A stretch of 64,000 bases of DNA from CAIWHR01 sp963726765. Lineage in GTDB: Bacteria; Pseudomonadota; Gammaproteobacteria; Burkholderiales; Casimicrobiaceae. A program made the translations under genes and the position numbers. Positions 51,764 to 60,950 of this stretch are shown in pieces (positions within the stretch are counted from its first letter, which is position 1; the number at the start of each line of letters is the position of its first letter). The stretch is from the NCBI GenBank assembly GCA_963726765.1, contig CAVSDH010000012.1:21750-85749 (forward strand), read 5' to 3'. The notes beneath the pieces are model-generated. The model ran no database searches. It was not told where the DNA came from and saw only the letters and a program-made list of their open reading frames with translations.

Positions 51764-53872
51764 TCAGTCGCCCGCCGCATCCGGCGGCGCCAGATCGGGC
51801 ATCTCGAACGGCTTCAGGCCCTTGGCAGGCGTTTGCGGGGCCGTTCCCGGCAGTATCTCGAAGTTCGGAGCAAACGACACGAGAATGCCCCGCAGCTGAT
51901 CGAAACCCTTGCGGTCGCCGTCGAACTTCGCCTTGCCGGCCTTGAGCAGATCGTCGAACGTGCTCGCGCCCATCATCACCTGTTCGAGATCGCGGCGATT
52001 GAGGGTGATCGTGAGATCCGGCTTCTTCGCCTGCTCGCCCTTGATATTGGTGAGCGTCGCGTTGCTCATTTCGACCAGGTACTTCTCGCCGTTGTCGGGC
52101 GTGACGAGGTTGATGGTGAAGCGCATGCCATCGGCCTTGCGTGGGTCCATGCTAATCGCAATGAAGTCGAGCCAGTTTTCGGTCGACATAGCTTTGATCA
52201 TGTCCGGCCCGGACGATCTGGCCGGCGTGCCACCGGGCAGGCCGTTGCGCAACTCATAGGCGCCCTGCAGAAAGATGTTGCGCAGGGTCGGGCTCTCCTT
52301 CTGGTAACCGAGTTGCTCGTACGCGTTCGCCAGCAGGTCCTTGGCCGCCTGGTTCCTGGGTTGCGCGAACACCAGCTTGTTCAGGATCTCCGACGCCTCC
52401 AGGTACTTGCCCTGACCGATCAGCTCCTTGCCCTTGGCCATGATCTTGTCCGAGCCGCCCATCATCTCGACGTAGAGGGGCGCCGAGTCTTTGGGCGACA
52501 GCGGCGCGATGTTCACCGGATTGCCGTCCCAGTAGCCCAGGAAGCGGTTGATGACGCCGCGGCTGTTGTGCTGTTCGGACCCATGGTAGCTGTGCGCGGG
52601 CCATTGCTGCCACAGACTCGGCGGCAACTGGTAGACGTTCTGGATTTCGTTGATCGTCACGCCCAGGTTGGCGTAATGCAGCGACTGGTTGTTTAGGTTG
52701 GCATAAGTGTCACGCTGCACCCGCATCACCTCCTGGATGCGCGCGTTGCCCCAGCGCGGCCAGCTGTGCGACGCAAACATCACCTCGGCGTCCTGGCCGA
52801 AGCGGTACAGCGCGACGTTGATCTGCTTGGACCAGTTCAGCGCATTGCGCACGGGCGCGCCACGCGGCGTGTAGATGTTGTGAATGGTGCCGGTAATGTT
52901 CTCCGCTGCCCAGAAGGCCTTGAATTGCGGGAACCAGGTGTTCATCTCGACCGGCGCTTCGGTGTCCGGCGTGTTCTGGAACACCATCTTCACGCCATCG
53001 ATCGTCACTTCCTCGAAGTCTTTCTTGATAATGAGGTTCGGCGCGATCAGACCGACATTGCCGCTCGCCACGTTCTTGCCAATCGACTGGTCGGCGTGCC
53101 CAAACGGGTCGCGCGGCAGCAGCACCGCGTAGGAGTACTGCGTGCGCCGCGACATGGCGTTTCCGGAGAACACGTTCTCCTCGATCGCCGCCTGCATGAA
53201 GCCCTCCGGCGCGATGACCTTGACCTTGCCACTGACCACGTCGGCTTCGTCCACCACGCCGCGCACGCCGCCGAAATGATCCACATGGGAGTGCGAGTAC
53301 ACGACACCCAAGACCGGACGCTTGCCCAGCTTTTCGTTGATGAGGGCGAGCGCTGCCCGCGCGGTTTCCCTGGCCGTCAGGGGATCGAATACGATCCAGC
53401 CGGTATCGCCCTTGATGAAGCTGATGTTGGCGAGGTCGAATCCCCGTACCTGATAGATTTTTCCAGGGACGACCTCATACAGCCCATAGGCCATGTTCAA
53501 TATGGCCTGGCGCTGCAGCGACGGGTGGATGCTCGGGAAGTCTTTGCCCTGCAACAGCCACTGGTAGCTGCCCATGTCCCAGGCAACGTTACCGGCGTCG
53601 GCCATGATCTTCGCGAAAGGCGGCTCGGCAATGAAGCCCTTCTTGGCCTCGTCGAAGTCGCGCTTGTCCGCGAGCGGAAGCGTCGCCGAAACACCCTTGC
53701 GCAGTTCGATCGTGTAGGTCGACGGCTGGCTGCCCTTGGGGTCGAAATGGCTCGGCGTAGCCGGCGTGCCTTGGGCGCGCGCGTCCCCTTGCTCCAACGC
53801 CAGCGGACCGGTCAGCGCAATCGCTGCTCCGACAGTTGCGACCAAGCATGCGAAGAATCGTGTGGATTTCAT
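51764..53872 (-). CDS. Alkyl sulfatase (SdsA1/BDS1 type, metallo-beta-lactamase fold)
   Basis: A 702-residue secreted hydrolase. A signal peptide (about 1-34) leads to a metallo-beta-lactamase domain with the zinc motif 'YSHSHVDHFGG' (His194, His196, Asp198, His199). Then come the dimerization domain and a C-terminal SCP2-like domain (about 590-695, 'NGEKYLVEMSNATLTNIKG'). It hydrolyses primary alkyl sulfates such as dodecyl sulfate to alcohol and sulfate. The ATG at 53872 starts the signal peptide. The 185 bases to the next gene hold a divergent short frame from 53963 that I cannot assign. Confidence 0.93.
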   Translation of the reverse strand: MKSTRFFACLVATVGAAIALTGPLALEQGDARAQGTPATPSHFDPKGSQPSTYTIELRKGVSATLPLADKRDFDEAKKGFIAEPPFAKIMADAGNVAWDMGSYQWLLQGKDFPSIHPSLQRQAILNMAYGLYEVVPGKIYQVRGFDLANISFIKGDTGWIVFDPLTARETARAALALINEKLGKRPVLGVVYSHSHVDHFGGVRGVVDEADVVSGKVKVIAPEGFMQAAIEENVFSGNAMSRRTQYSYAVLLPRDPFGHADQSIGKNVASGNVGLIAPNLIIKKDFEEVTIDGVKMVFQNTPDTEAPVEMNTWFPQFKAFWAAENITGTIHNIYTPRGAPVRNALNWSKQINVALYRFGQDAEVMFASHSWPRWGNARIQEVMRVQRDTYANLNNQSLHYANLGVTINEIQNVYQLPPSLWQQWPAHSYHGSEQHNSRGVINRFLGYWDGNPVNIAPLSPKDSAPLYVEMMGGSDKIMAKGKELIGQGKYLEASEILNKLVFAQPRNQAAKDLLANAYEQLGYQKESPTLRNIFLQGAYELRNGLPGGTPARSSGPDMIKAMSTENWLDFIAISMDPRKADGMRFTINLVTPDNGEKYLVEMSNATLTNIKGEQAKKPDLTITLNRRDLEQVMMGASTFDDLLKAGKAKFDGDRKGFDQLRGILVSFAPNFEILPGTAPQTPAKGLKPFEMPDLAPPDAAGD

Positions 53873-54057
53873 TGTGTGTTCCGGGTAGGAGAGATTGAAC
53901 GGCGCGCCACGACGTGCCAGGCGATCGCCTGAACATGATAGCCAGAATGTCGACAAGCGGACATGACGTCAGTCAACAAGTCCGCAATCGAAACGTCGCG
54001 CTTCGTGGTCGACGCATGGTTCGACGCCGACGCGGAGCAGCACACGATGCGGCTTGC

Positions 54058-55464
54058 CTACTCTTCTGTCAATGCCTTCACTCGGCCGGAACGGATCGCC
54101 TTCACCAGCGTAGCGTGGTCCTTCTGCGCCTGGTCGGCGTAGGCGAGAGCGAATGTTCCCAATGCACGGTCAAAGGTGCCGCTCCTGCCCAGATAGCCGC
54201 TGATCGTCGCGGCGTCCCCCGATTTGGCGTGGGCGCGTGCCAGCGTCCACCCGCACATCTGCGCGTAGAGTGTGAGCTGCACCGCACTGAAACCGTCGAC
54301 CGGCATGGACATCTTCATGTCGCGCAACTGGCGGACGTAAAAGTCATAGCCGCGCCGTCCACGTACCCAGCCCAGAAAGATGTCGCTTGACGACTGCATC
54401 AGCCGCTGCCCCACGACGACGCGCTGGCCCTGGTTCGCGTAGGCACTCTTTCCCGCATAGGGCGCGAGGACGGATCGGACCGCTTCCTTGAACTGAAGAA
54501 TCAAAGGGTGACCATCCTCGGAGAACAGCAGCCCGATGTAGCAGCGTGTCCCGACACTCCCGATGCCCACCACTTTTAGAGCAATATCTTCCAGACGGTA
54601 GCGATCCAGGAGCACGCGGCGCTCGTCGGGCAAGGAGTTGCGGTAGTCCGCCGTCGCCTCCCGCACGCTGTCTTCGAAGCCCGGATCCGCCACGTGGAAC
54701 AGGATCGGCGGCTGATCGACGATGCGATGCATTCCGTCGATCTGCGTCGTAATCTTGGGGAAGAGATTTTCCATGACACGTTCGCGCGCGCGCTTGGCGA
54801 TTTGCTGGCGGAATTTCTTCTCCTTGGCGCCAGGCGCCGCCTTGATCAATGTCTCCGCGTCAAGGCGTTTGTACCAGACCTCCAGCGGCCGCAAACGTGA
54901 GCACTCGCGCAAATGCTCCCGATACGTACGCACGCATTCCAGGACTGCGCGGTGACCCGCGTCGTCGGGCAGCCGGTTGTCCCGTCCCGCGATCACGAAG
55001 CTCACGACCAGTCGCTTCAGATCCCATTCCCACGGCGCAGGGAGCGTCTCGTCGAAGTCGTTGAGATCAAAGACCAGATTGCGCTCGGGCGTTGCAAACG
55101 CGCCGAAGTTCAGCAAATGACAGTCGCCGCATGCCTGCACCCGGATGCCAGTGGTTGGCAGGGCCGCGAGGTCGTGCGCCATCAACGCCGCCGATCCGCG
55201 TAGAAACGTGAACGGACTGCGGACCATGCGGCCGTAGCGAATCGGGACCAGATCCTGGAGCCGTCCGCGGTTCGACGCTTCCAGTATCGCTATTGGATCC
55301 CGGCCTTTGCCGGGTAGCTTTGCGTCCGCATGGCTTTCGCGCGGGACGTGCTCGCGCAGCGACTTTCCTGCGGCGAGCCGTTCCGAACGTGAGTGAAAAC
55401 CGGCAAGGCGCTCGAATTCGGGTGGCGTGCCGTTTCGTTTTTTTGGTTTTTTTCGGATCGCCAT
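54058..55464 (-). CDS. DUF2252 family protein
   Basis: A 468-residue cytoplasmic protein of the DUF2252 family, which has a kinase-like fold and no settled function. It shows 'GKSLREHVPRESHA', 'RYGRMVRSPFTFLRGSA', 'GDCHLLNFGAF', 'FDLNDFDETLPAPWEWDLKR' and 'GQRLMQSSSDIFLGWVRG'. The ATG at 55464 precedes a basic tail 'RKKPKKRNG' encoded by two runs of seven A bases on the coding strand, slip-prone sites. A GTG at 55506 would add 14 residues. It follows the alkylsulfatase on the same strand in reverse order, so it could be upstream in a shared transcript. Confidence 0.82.
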   Translation of the reverse strand: MAIRKKPKKRNGTPPEFERLAGFHSRSERLAAGKSLREHVPRESHADAKLPGKGRDPIAILEASNRGRLQDLVPIRYGRMVRSPFTFLRGSAALMAHDLAALPTTGIRVQACGDCHLLNFGAFATPERNLVFDLNDFDETLPAPWEWDLKRLVVSFVIAGRDNRLPDDAGHRAVLECVRTYREHLRECSRLRPLEVWYKRLDAETLIKAAPGAKEKKFRQQIAKRARERVMENLFPKITTQIDGMHRIVDQPPILFHVADPGFEDSVREATADYRNSLPDERRVLLDRYRLEDIALKVVGIGSVGTRCYIGLLFSEDGHPLILQFKEAVRSVLAPYAGKSAYANQGQRVVVGQRLMQSSSDIFLGWVRGRRGYDFYVRQLRDMKMSMPVDGFSAVQLTLYAQMCGWTLARAHAKSGDAATISGYLGRSGTFDRALGTFALAYADQAQKDHATLVKAIRSGRVKALTEE

Positions 55465-55588
55465 CGAGTGTGCATTGTCGACCACGCGGCTGGTGCTGTC
55501 GCTCACGGTCCGGCAGATGGTCGACGAAACCCAAGGCCGCTCTTCGAGGAAGGAGCCTACAGCCTACCGGGACCTACAATGGAGGGGG

Positions 55589-55661
<73 letters not shown>

Positions 55662-55670
55662 AAAGGGCGA

Positions 55671-55676
55671 ATTATA
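55671..55676 (-). promoter_or_regulatory. Consensus -10 box of the tRNA-Phe promoter
   Basis: A perfect TATAAT lies on the minus strand 9 bases upstream of the mature 5' end of the tRNA. The -35 region is poor; the best TTG (TTGGTC) is 22 bases away. The position is normal for a short-leader stable-RNA promoter. Confidence 0.65.
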
Positions 55677-55756
55677 GCAAATGCCGAAGGGCCGTCCTGA
55701 CCAAACCCCGTGTGCGCATCAGCCCCGCGCCAAAGCGCGAAACGCCAACGCCCGAC

Positions 55757-55924
55757 TCAATCCACCTTCGCGCCGGACCGCTTCACGATGTCGGCCCACT
55801 TGTCGCGCTCGGCATCGAGAAATCGCGCGAATCGTTCCGGCCCCAGGACGTTCGCCTCCGCGCTTTGCGCGGCGAATCGCTCGCGTACGTCCGCCGACTC
55901 CAGCACCGCTGCCAGCGCGGCAAA
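55757..55924 (-). pseudogene. Remnant of a Bug-family receptor gene (C-terminal end only)
   Basis: A frame ending at 55757 encodes 'AALAAVLESADVRERFAAQ', then 'PERFARFLDAERDKWADIV' and 'KRSGAKVD'. That is the last 50 or so residues of a Bug-type tripartite tricarboxylate receptor. The intact Bug protein at 56912-57880 ends with nearly the same words ('KWSDVVKKSGAKVD'). The upstream 270 residues are missing: the haloacetate dehalogenase gene lies just upstream. It is probably the scar of a duplication or deletion in the operon. Confidence 0.7.
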
Positions 55925-56006
55925 GAAGCCGGCAGCCATCGTCTTCGCGAAGCGGCGAAACCCAGCAAACATGCTCAAGAATTTCCCGCTTTCGATAGCG
56001 ACAGGC

Positions 56007-56900
56007 TCATTCGGCGAAGAATTCGGTGAGAGCCGAGAGCGTGTCCTCGGGCGCTTCCTCGGCCAGGAAATGTCCCGACGGCAGCGCCTTTCCGCGCACG
56101 TCGACCGCGACCGCCCGCCAGTCCGCGAGGGGATCGAACATGCGGTGCACGACGCCTTTGTCCCCCCACAACACGAGCAGCGGGCACGCCACACGTTTGT
56201 CCGCGTCGGCCGCATCGTGCATCAGGTCAATTCCCGCGGCGGCGCGATAATCCTCGCAGGTAGCGTGGATCGTCGCCGGCTCGTTGAAGGAGCGCTCGTA
56301 TTCCCCAAGCGCGCGCGGATCGAAATGGGAAAGGCCCGTCGACCAGGCGCCCATTTTCCTGCGCAGGTAGTAGACCGGGTCGGCGCCGATCAGACGTTCC
56401 GGCAGGTCGAATGGCTGAATCAGGAAAAACCAGTGGTAGTAGGCGGTCGCAAACGCCTGGTCCGTTTTTCCGAACATCGTGCGCGTCGGCGAGATGTCGA
56501 GAACCGCGATACGCTCGACGGCCGCGGGGTGGTCGAGCGACAGCCGGTGCGCGACGCGACCGCCGCGATCGTGTCCCGCCAGCCGGAATTTCGCGAAGCC
56601 AAGCGCACGCATCAATTCGACCTGGTCCGCCGCCATCGCGCGCTTCGAGTAATTGGCGCTGCCGTTTCCGCCTTCTGGCTTCGACGAGTCGCCGTAGCCG
56701 CGAAGGTCGCTGCAGACGACGGTGAAGCGCTCGGCGAGTCGCGGTGCAACCTTGTGCCACATCGCATGCGTCTGCGGATAGCCGTGGAGGAGCAGCAACG
56801 GCGGCCCGCTGCCGCCTGCGACGAAATTGATGTCGGCGGCGGCCGCCTTGATGCGACGATTCTCGAAACCCGGAAACAGAACCGCGTCCGCGGCGCTCAT
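56007..56900 (-). CDS. Haloacetate (fluoroacetate) dehalogenase, alpha/beta hydrolase
   Basis: A 297-residue hydrolase with the complete haloacetate dehalogenase pocket. The nucleophile is Asp111 in 'AGHDRGGRVAH', with Arg112 and Arg115 to bind the carboxylate, acid Asp135 in 'VLDISP' and base His277 in 'PSGHFLAEE'. The halide-binding pair is His156-Trp157 in 'AYYHWFFL', with Tyr218 probable. These positions match the fluoroacetate dehalogenase family almost one to one. The product of fluoroacetate would be glycolate plus fluoride. It lies 11 bases after the Bug receptor gene, in an operon with Ldh- and IlvD-type enzymes. Epoxide hydrolase-like activity is the main alternative. Confidence 0.87.
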   Translation of the reverse strand: MSAADAVLFPGFENRRIKAAAADINFVAGGSGPPLLLLHGYPQTHAMWHKVAPRLAERFTVVCSDLRGYGDSSKPEGGNGSANYSKRAMAADQVELMRALGFAKFRLAGHDRGGRVAHRLSLDHPAAVERIAVLDISPTRTMFGKTDQAFATAYYHWFFLIQPFDLPERLIGADPVYYLRRKMGAWSTGLSHFDPRALGEYERSFNEPATIHATCEDYRAAAGIDLMHDAADADKRVACPLLVLWGDKGVVHRMFDPLADWRAVAVDVRGKALPSGHFLAEEAPEDTLSALTEFFAE

Positions 56901-56911
56901 CGGTGCATGCC

Positions 56912-57880
56912 CTAGTCGACCTTGGCGCCGGATTTCTTCACGACGTCCGACCACTTCACGACTTCCGCCTTTACCAGCGCCGCGAAATCCTCGGGTGAAT
57001 CGGCAACGATCTCGGCGCCCAGTGCCCCGAGTTTCTCGCGGACGTCCGGCATGCCGAGAATCTTCACGATTTCCGCGTTGAGGCGCTTGATGATCGCAGG
57101 CGGCGTGCCCGCAGGGGCGAACACGCCCTGCCAGGACCCGACCTCGAATCCCGGCAACCCCGACTCTGCGAGCGTCGGCACGTCCGGCGCAATCAAGGAG
57201 CGCTTCGCCGTCGTGACTGCAAGTGCGCGGAGCTTGCCGGCCTTGGCGAGAGGCCACGCGGTCGTGATGTTGTCGAACGTCATCGTAACCTGCCCTCCGA
57301 CCACGTCCTGAAGCGCGGGCGGACTGCCCTTGTACGGGATGTGCTGCATGTCCACGCCCGCCATCGACTTGAACAGCTCGCCGGAAAGGTGCTGCGACGT
57401 GCCGTTGCCCGACGACGCGAACGTGTACTTGCCGGGATTGGCCTTCATCAGCGCGATGAGTTCCTTCACGTCCTTCGCCGGCACGTCGGGATTGACGACC
57501 AGCATGTTGGGCACCCTCGCGATCAGCGTGATCGGCGCGAAATCCCTGACCGGGTCGTACGGAAGGCTCTTGTACAGCGACGCGTTGATCGCGTGCGTAC
57601 TGATGGTTCCGCCCATGATCGTGTACCCATCGGGCGCGGCCTTCGCCGTGAACTCGGCGCCGACGCCACCGCCCGCGCCCGGCTTGTTCTCGACGACGAC
57701 CGGAACGCCGAGCGCAATCGACAGCTTGTCGCCGACTGTGCGCGCGAGAATGTCGGTCGTCCCGCCAGGGGCGAACGGCACGATCCACTTGACCGGTTTC
57801 GAAGGCCACGCCTGCGCGTTTGCGAACACGCCGAACGTCGCCATCGCGATCCCGACACACAATCCCGCAAATGATTTCAT
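56912..57880 (-). CDS. Bug-family (tripartite tricarboxylate transporter) periplasmic receptor
   Basis: A 322-residue receptor. The signal peptide ends near 'FANAQAWPSK', then 'VKWIVPFAPGGTTDILART', 'VVVENKPGAGGGVGAEF' and 'GNGTSQHLSGELFKSMAG' mark the family. It sits between the Ldh-type and the dehalogenase genes, so it probably captures the substrate of that pathway. No TctAB permease genes are in the window. The ATG at 57880 starts the signal peptide; a longer frame exists without support. Confidence 0.9.
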   Translation of the reverse strand: MKSFAGLCVGIAMATFGVFANAQAWPSKPVKWIVPFAPGGTTDILARTVGDKLSIALGVPVVVENKPGAGGGVGAEFTAKAAPDGYTIMGGTISTHAINASLYKSLPYDPVRDFAPITLIARVPNMLVVNPDVPAKDVKELIALMKANPGKYTFASSGNGTSQHLSGELFKSMAGVDMQHIPYKGSPPALQDVVGGQVTMTFDNITTAWPLAKAGKLRALAVTTAKRSLIAPDVPTLAESGLPGFEVGSWQGVFAPAGTPPAIIKRLNAEIVKILGMPDVREKLGALGAEIVADSPEDFAALVKAEVVKWSDVVKKSGAKVD

Positions 57881-57962
57881 CGATGATCCCGTGGTTTCGC
57901 CCAATGCCGAATGTCGCCGGTCCTTGCCCTCGCGTGCGTTGCCGTGGGCATGGCAACGAATT

Positions 57963-59015
57963 TCATGCGGACACGATCGCATCGACCTTGCGTTCCTCGA
58001 TCCCGACCGAAGCGGCCGCCGCGATCAGGTCCGCCCACGTCTTGTCGTCGATGGGAACCCCATTCGCGAGTCGCGCCGCGCGGTTCCTGCGCTCGACGTC
58101 TCCAGGCGCCAGAACCGGCTCGCCGGGCTTGACGGGCGGCGACGCCTTGACGAACTCGACGAAGCGCCGCGCTTCGGCAAGCACGCCGCCCGCCTTGTCG
58201 TAGACGGCAGGCGCGATGAAGATGGACAGCATGTTGTTGCGCAGGACCTCGTCGTCGGGATCGGAACTGCGACCCGTCGTGACCGCACCCGCGAGCAGGT
58301 CGGTGATCATCGACAACCCCGAGCCCTTGTGCGCACCGATGGTCAGAAGCGCCCCGCCGTCGTAGAAATCCTTCGGTTCGATCGTGGGGCGGCCGTGCTT
58401 GTCGACGATCCAGCCTTCGGGCACCTGCTCGCCCTTGTTGAGCGCCACCATCAGCTTGCCCTCGGCGACCGTCGACGTCGTGATGTCGAGGATCGCCGGA
58501 TCGGCGCCCGCGAGCGGCACGCCGACCGCCAGCGGATTGGTCGACAGCCTCCGGTCGCTGCCGCCGAAAGGGGCAACGCGCATCGCGCCCGACGTGTTGA
58601 GGAAATGCAGCGACACCTGCCCCGCGGCGGCGGCGATCTCCGCCCAGTCGCCGAGACGACCGAGGTGCCCGCAATTGCGCAAGCCGATCATCGCGATGCC
58701 CGATTTCGCGGCCTTGCCCACGCCGAGCCTCGTCGCGAACTCGCCGACCACCTGCCCGAAGCCGCGGTTGCCGTCGACGATCGCGAGCGCGTCGCTGTCG
58801 AACGCGATGGTCGGTTTCGCGTTGGGTGCGAGCCAGCCGGCACGCACCCATTCGAGATACTTGCCGACGCGCAGCACGCCGTGCGATTCATGCCCGACGA
58901 GATTGGAATCGACGAGGCGCCGCGCGACCGTCCGAGCTTCAGCGGTGCTGCAGCCGCCGCCTTCCATGATGGTGGCAACGGCGTCGACGAGCTTCGGGGC
59001 GGCAACGTTCTTCAT
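57963..59015 (-). CDS. Ldh-family NAD(P)-dependent 2-hydroxyacid dehydrogenase (malate/sulfolactate type)
   Basis: A 350-residue type 2 malate/L-lactate dehydrogenase family enzyme. The catalytic His is in 'LVGHESHGVLRVGKYLEWV', and the nucleotide-binding region includes 'IGLRNCGHLGRLGDWAE', 'STNPLAVGVP' and 'LDITTSTVAEGKL'. The family oxidizes or reduces 2-hydroxyacids, ureidoglycolate or imine acids. Its ATG overlaps the stop of the IlvD-type gene (ATGA). Together they suggest a hydroxyacid or sugar-acid route. Confidence 0.88.
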   Translation of the reverse strand: MKNVAAPKLVDAVATIMEGGGCSTAEARTVARRLVDSNLVGHESHGVLRVGKYLEWVRAGWLAPNAKPTIAFDSDALAIVDGNRGFGQVVGEFATRLGVGKAAKSGIAMIGLRNCGHLGRLGDWAEIAAAAGQVSLHFLNTSGAMRVAPFGGSDRRLSTNPLAVGVPLAGADPAILDITTSTVAEGKLMVALNKGEQVPEGWIVDKHGRPTIEPKDFYDGGALLTIGAHKGSGLSMITDLLAGAVTTGRSSDPDDEVLRNNMLSIFIAPAVYDKAGGVLAEARRFVEFVKASPPVKPGEPVLAPGDVERRNRAARLANGVPIDDKTWADLIAAAASVGIEERKVDAIVSA

Positions 59016-60719
59016 CAGTGGATTTCCGGTTCGGGCGTCGGCGCGACACCCTCGAGGAAATCGAAGTCGCATCCCTGATCGGCCTGGGTGATGTGTTGCT
59101 GGTAGAGCGCGCCGAAGCCTCGCTCGTAGCGGGGCACCGGTCGCTTCCACGCGGCGCGGCGGCGGGCAAGCTCCTCGTCGCTCACCTTGAGGTTCAGCTT
59201 GCGCGCCGCGACGTCGAGCTCGATCAGGTCGCCGTCGCGCACGAGCGCCAGCGTGCCGCCGACAAACGATTCAGGGGCGACGTGAAGCACGCAGGCGCCG
59301 TAGCTCGTGCCGCTCATTCGCGCATCCGATATCCGCAGCATGTCGCGCACGCCTTCGGCGAGAAGCTTCTTCGGAATCGGCAACTGTCCCCACTCCGGCA
59401 TGCCCGGCGCGCCCTGCGGACCCGCGTTCTGCAGCACCAGCACCGAGTCCTTCGTCACCGGCAGCGTCGGATCGTCGATGCGCGCTGCCATGTCGTTGTA
59501 GTCGGCAAAGACGATCGCAGGCCCGGTATGCCGAAGCAGGTGCGACTCCGCCGCGGCCGGCTTGATCACCGCGCCGTCCGGCGCGAGATTGCCGCGCAGC
59601 ACGGCCAGGCTGTCCCGCGCGACGAGCGCCTTGTCGCGCGGCAGGATGACGTCGCGGTTGAACACCTCGGCGTCCGCGATGTTCTCGCGCAGCGTCCTGC
59701 CGTTGACCGAATTCGCGTCGAGATCGAGCAGGTCCCGGATCTCGGAGCAGCAGCGCGCGCAGCCCGCCCGCGTAGTAGAAGTCCTCCATCAGGTACTTTC
59801 CGGCGGGACGGATGTTCGCTACCAGCGGCGTGCGACGCGCGAGCGCGTCGAAACGGTCGATCGGAGCGCGACGCCTGCGCGGCGCGCGCAGCCGCCACCA
59901 TGTGCACGACCGCATTCGTCGACCCTCCGAGCGCCAGAATTCGTCATGATGGCGTTCGGCCAGGCGGGCATTCGGAATCAGCAGCAGGTTGACCCTGCAG
60001 CGCCATGTCGGCGATCGGCGTCCATCAGCGACGAAATCCATCATGTTCTTCGGCAGCATCATCCAGATCGACGCGGCATGGCGTTCAACGCCTGGCTCGA
60101 GCATCAGGTCATCGTCGATGCGGTTGTAACCGTGATCCGATAGGCGCAACGGCAATTGCATCTTCGATAGCGCCACTGCTTGTAGGTGAAGTTTGCCGGC
60201 GCGCTGCTGCTCGGCATACTCCACACGTCCAGCGCCGACCAGGAACTGGCGCAGGTCGGCGCGAACATCGGGCCCGCAGGCATGAAGATCGCCGGCAGGT
60301 TCATGCTGATCGCTCCCATCAGCAGCGCCGGCGTCGTCTTGTCGCAGCCCCCCATCAGCACGGCCCCGTCGACGGGATACGAGCGCAGCAGCTCTTCGGT
60401 CTCCATCGCAAGCAGGTTTCGATAGAGCATCGTCGTCGGCTTCTGGAACACCTCGGCGAGCGCGATCGCCGGCATCTCGAGCGGGAAGCCGCCTGCCTGC
60501 AGCACGCCGCGCTTCACCTCCTCGGCCCGTTGCCGGAAATGCGCATGACAGGCGTTGATGTCGCTCCACGTGTTCACGACGGCGATGATCGGCCGGCCCT
60601 CGTAATCGGCGCGGTATCTCCATCTGCGCGGAACGCGAGTGGTGTCCGAAGCCGCGCATGTCGCTCGCGCCGAACCAGCGGTGCGACCGGAGTTCCTCGG
60701 GCTTGCGGCGCGTGGTCAT
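59015..60719 (-). pseudogene. IlvD/Edd-family sugar-acid dehydratase, with many frameshifts
   Basis: The parts of a normal-length (about 570 residues) dehydratase are present in order but in changing frames. They are: 'HRWFGASDMRGFGHHSR' at the start; 'NTWSDINACHAHFRQRAEEV' and the Fe-S Cys in 'LMGGCDKTTPALLMG'; 'NIRPAGKYLMEDFYYAGGL'; then 'LPVTKDSVLVLQNAGPQGAP' and 'RISDARMSGTSYGACVLHV'. The last motif is that of arabonate/xylonate-type dehydratases rather than of branched-chain IlvD. About seven one-base shifts are needed, clustered between 59690 and 60620. Each part is well conserved, so sequence error is likelier than decay. It leads the Ldh-Bug-dehalogenase operon. Confidence 0.8.
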
Positions 60720-60950
60720 GAGTGCTCCATCGAGCGGGATGTGAGTTCGGCGAGGGCCGTGCACGGGATCTTTCGCAAGCAGAAAGTGCGGACGCAGGCG
60801 CGGCAACGCATTATACCGGCTGGACCGCGGCGAACTTCCCGCCCCGGACCCTGCTCAAATCGCTTGCGCCGCAACGGCGACGCGCTATATTGGCTGCGCG
60901 AGCGCGGCGCCCGGTACCGCGTACGCGCAGGTTCCTTCACGGAGGCTGTC

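Noticed and set aside
53963..54060. A divergent short frame beginning 'MTSVNKSAIETSR' between the alkylsulfatase and DUF2252 genes, perhaps a truncated regulator
   Set aside because: Too short for family assignment and runs into the antisense of DUF2252; recorded in the alkylsulfatase entry only.
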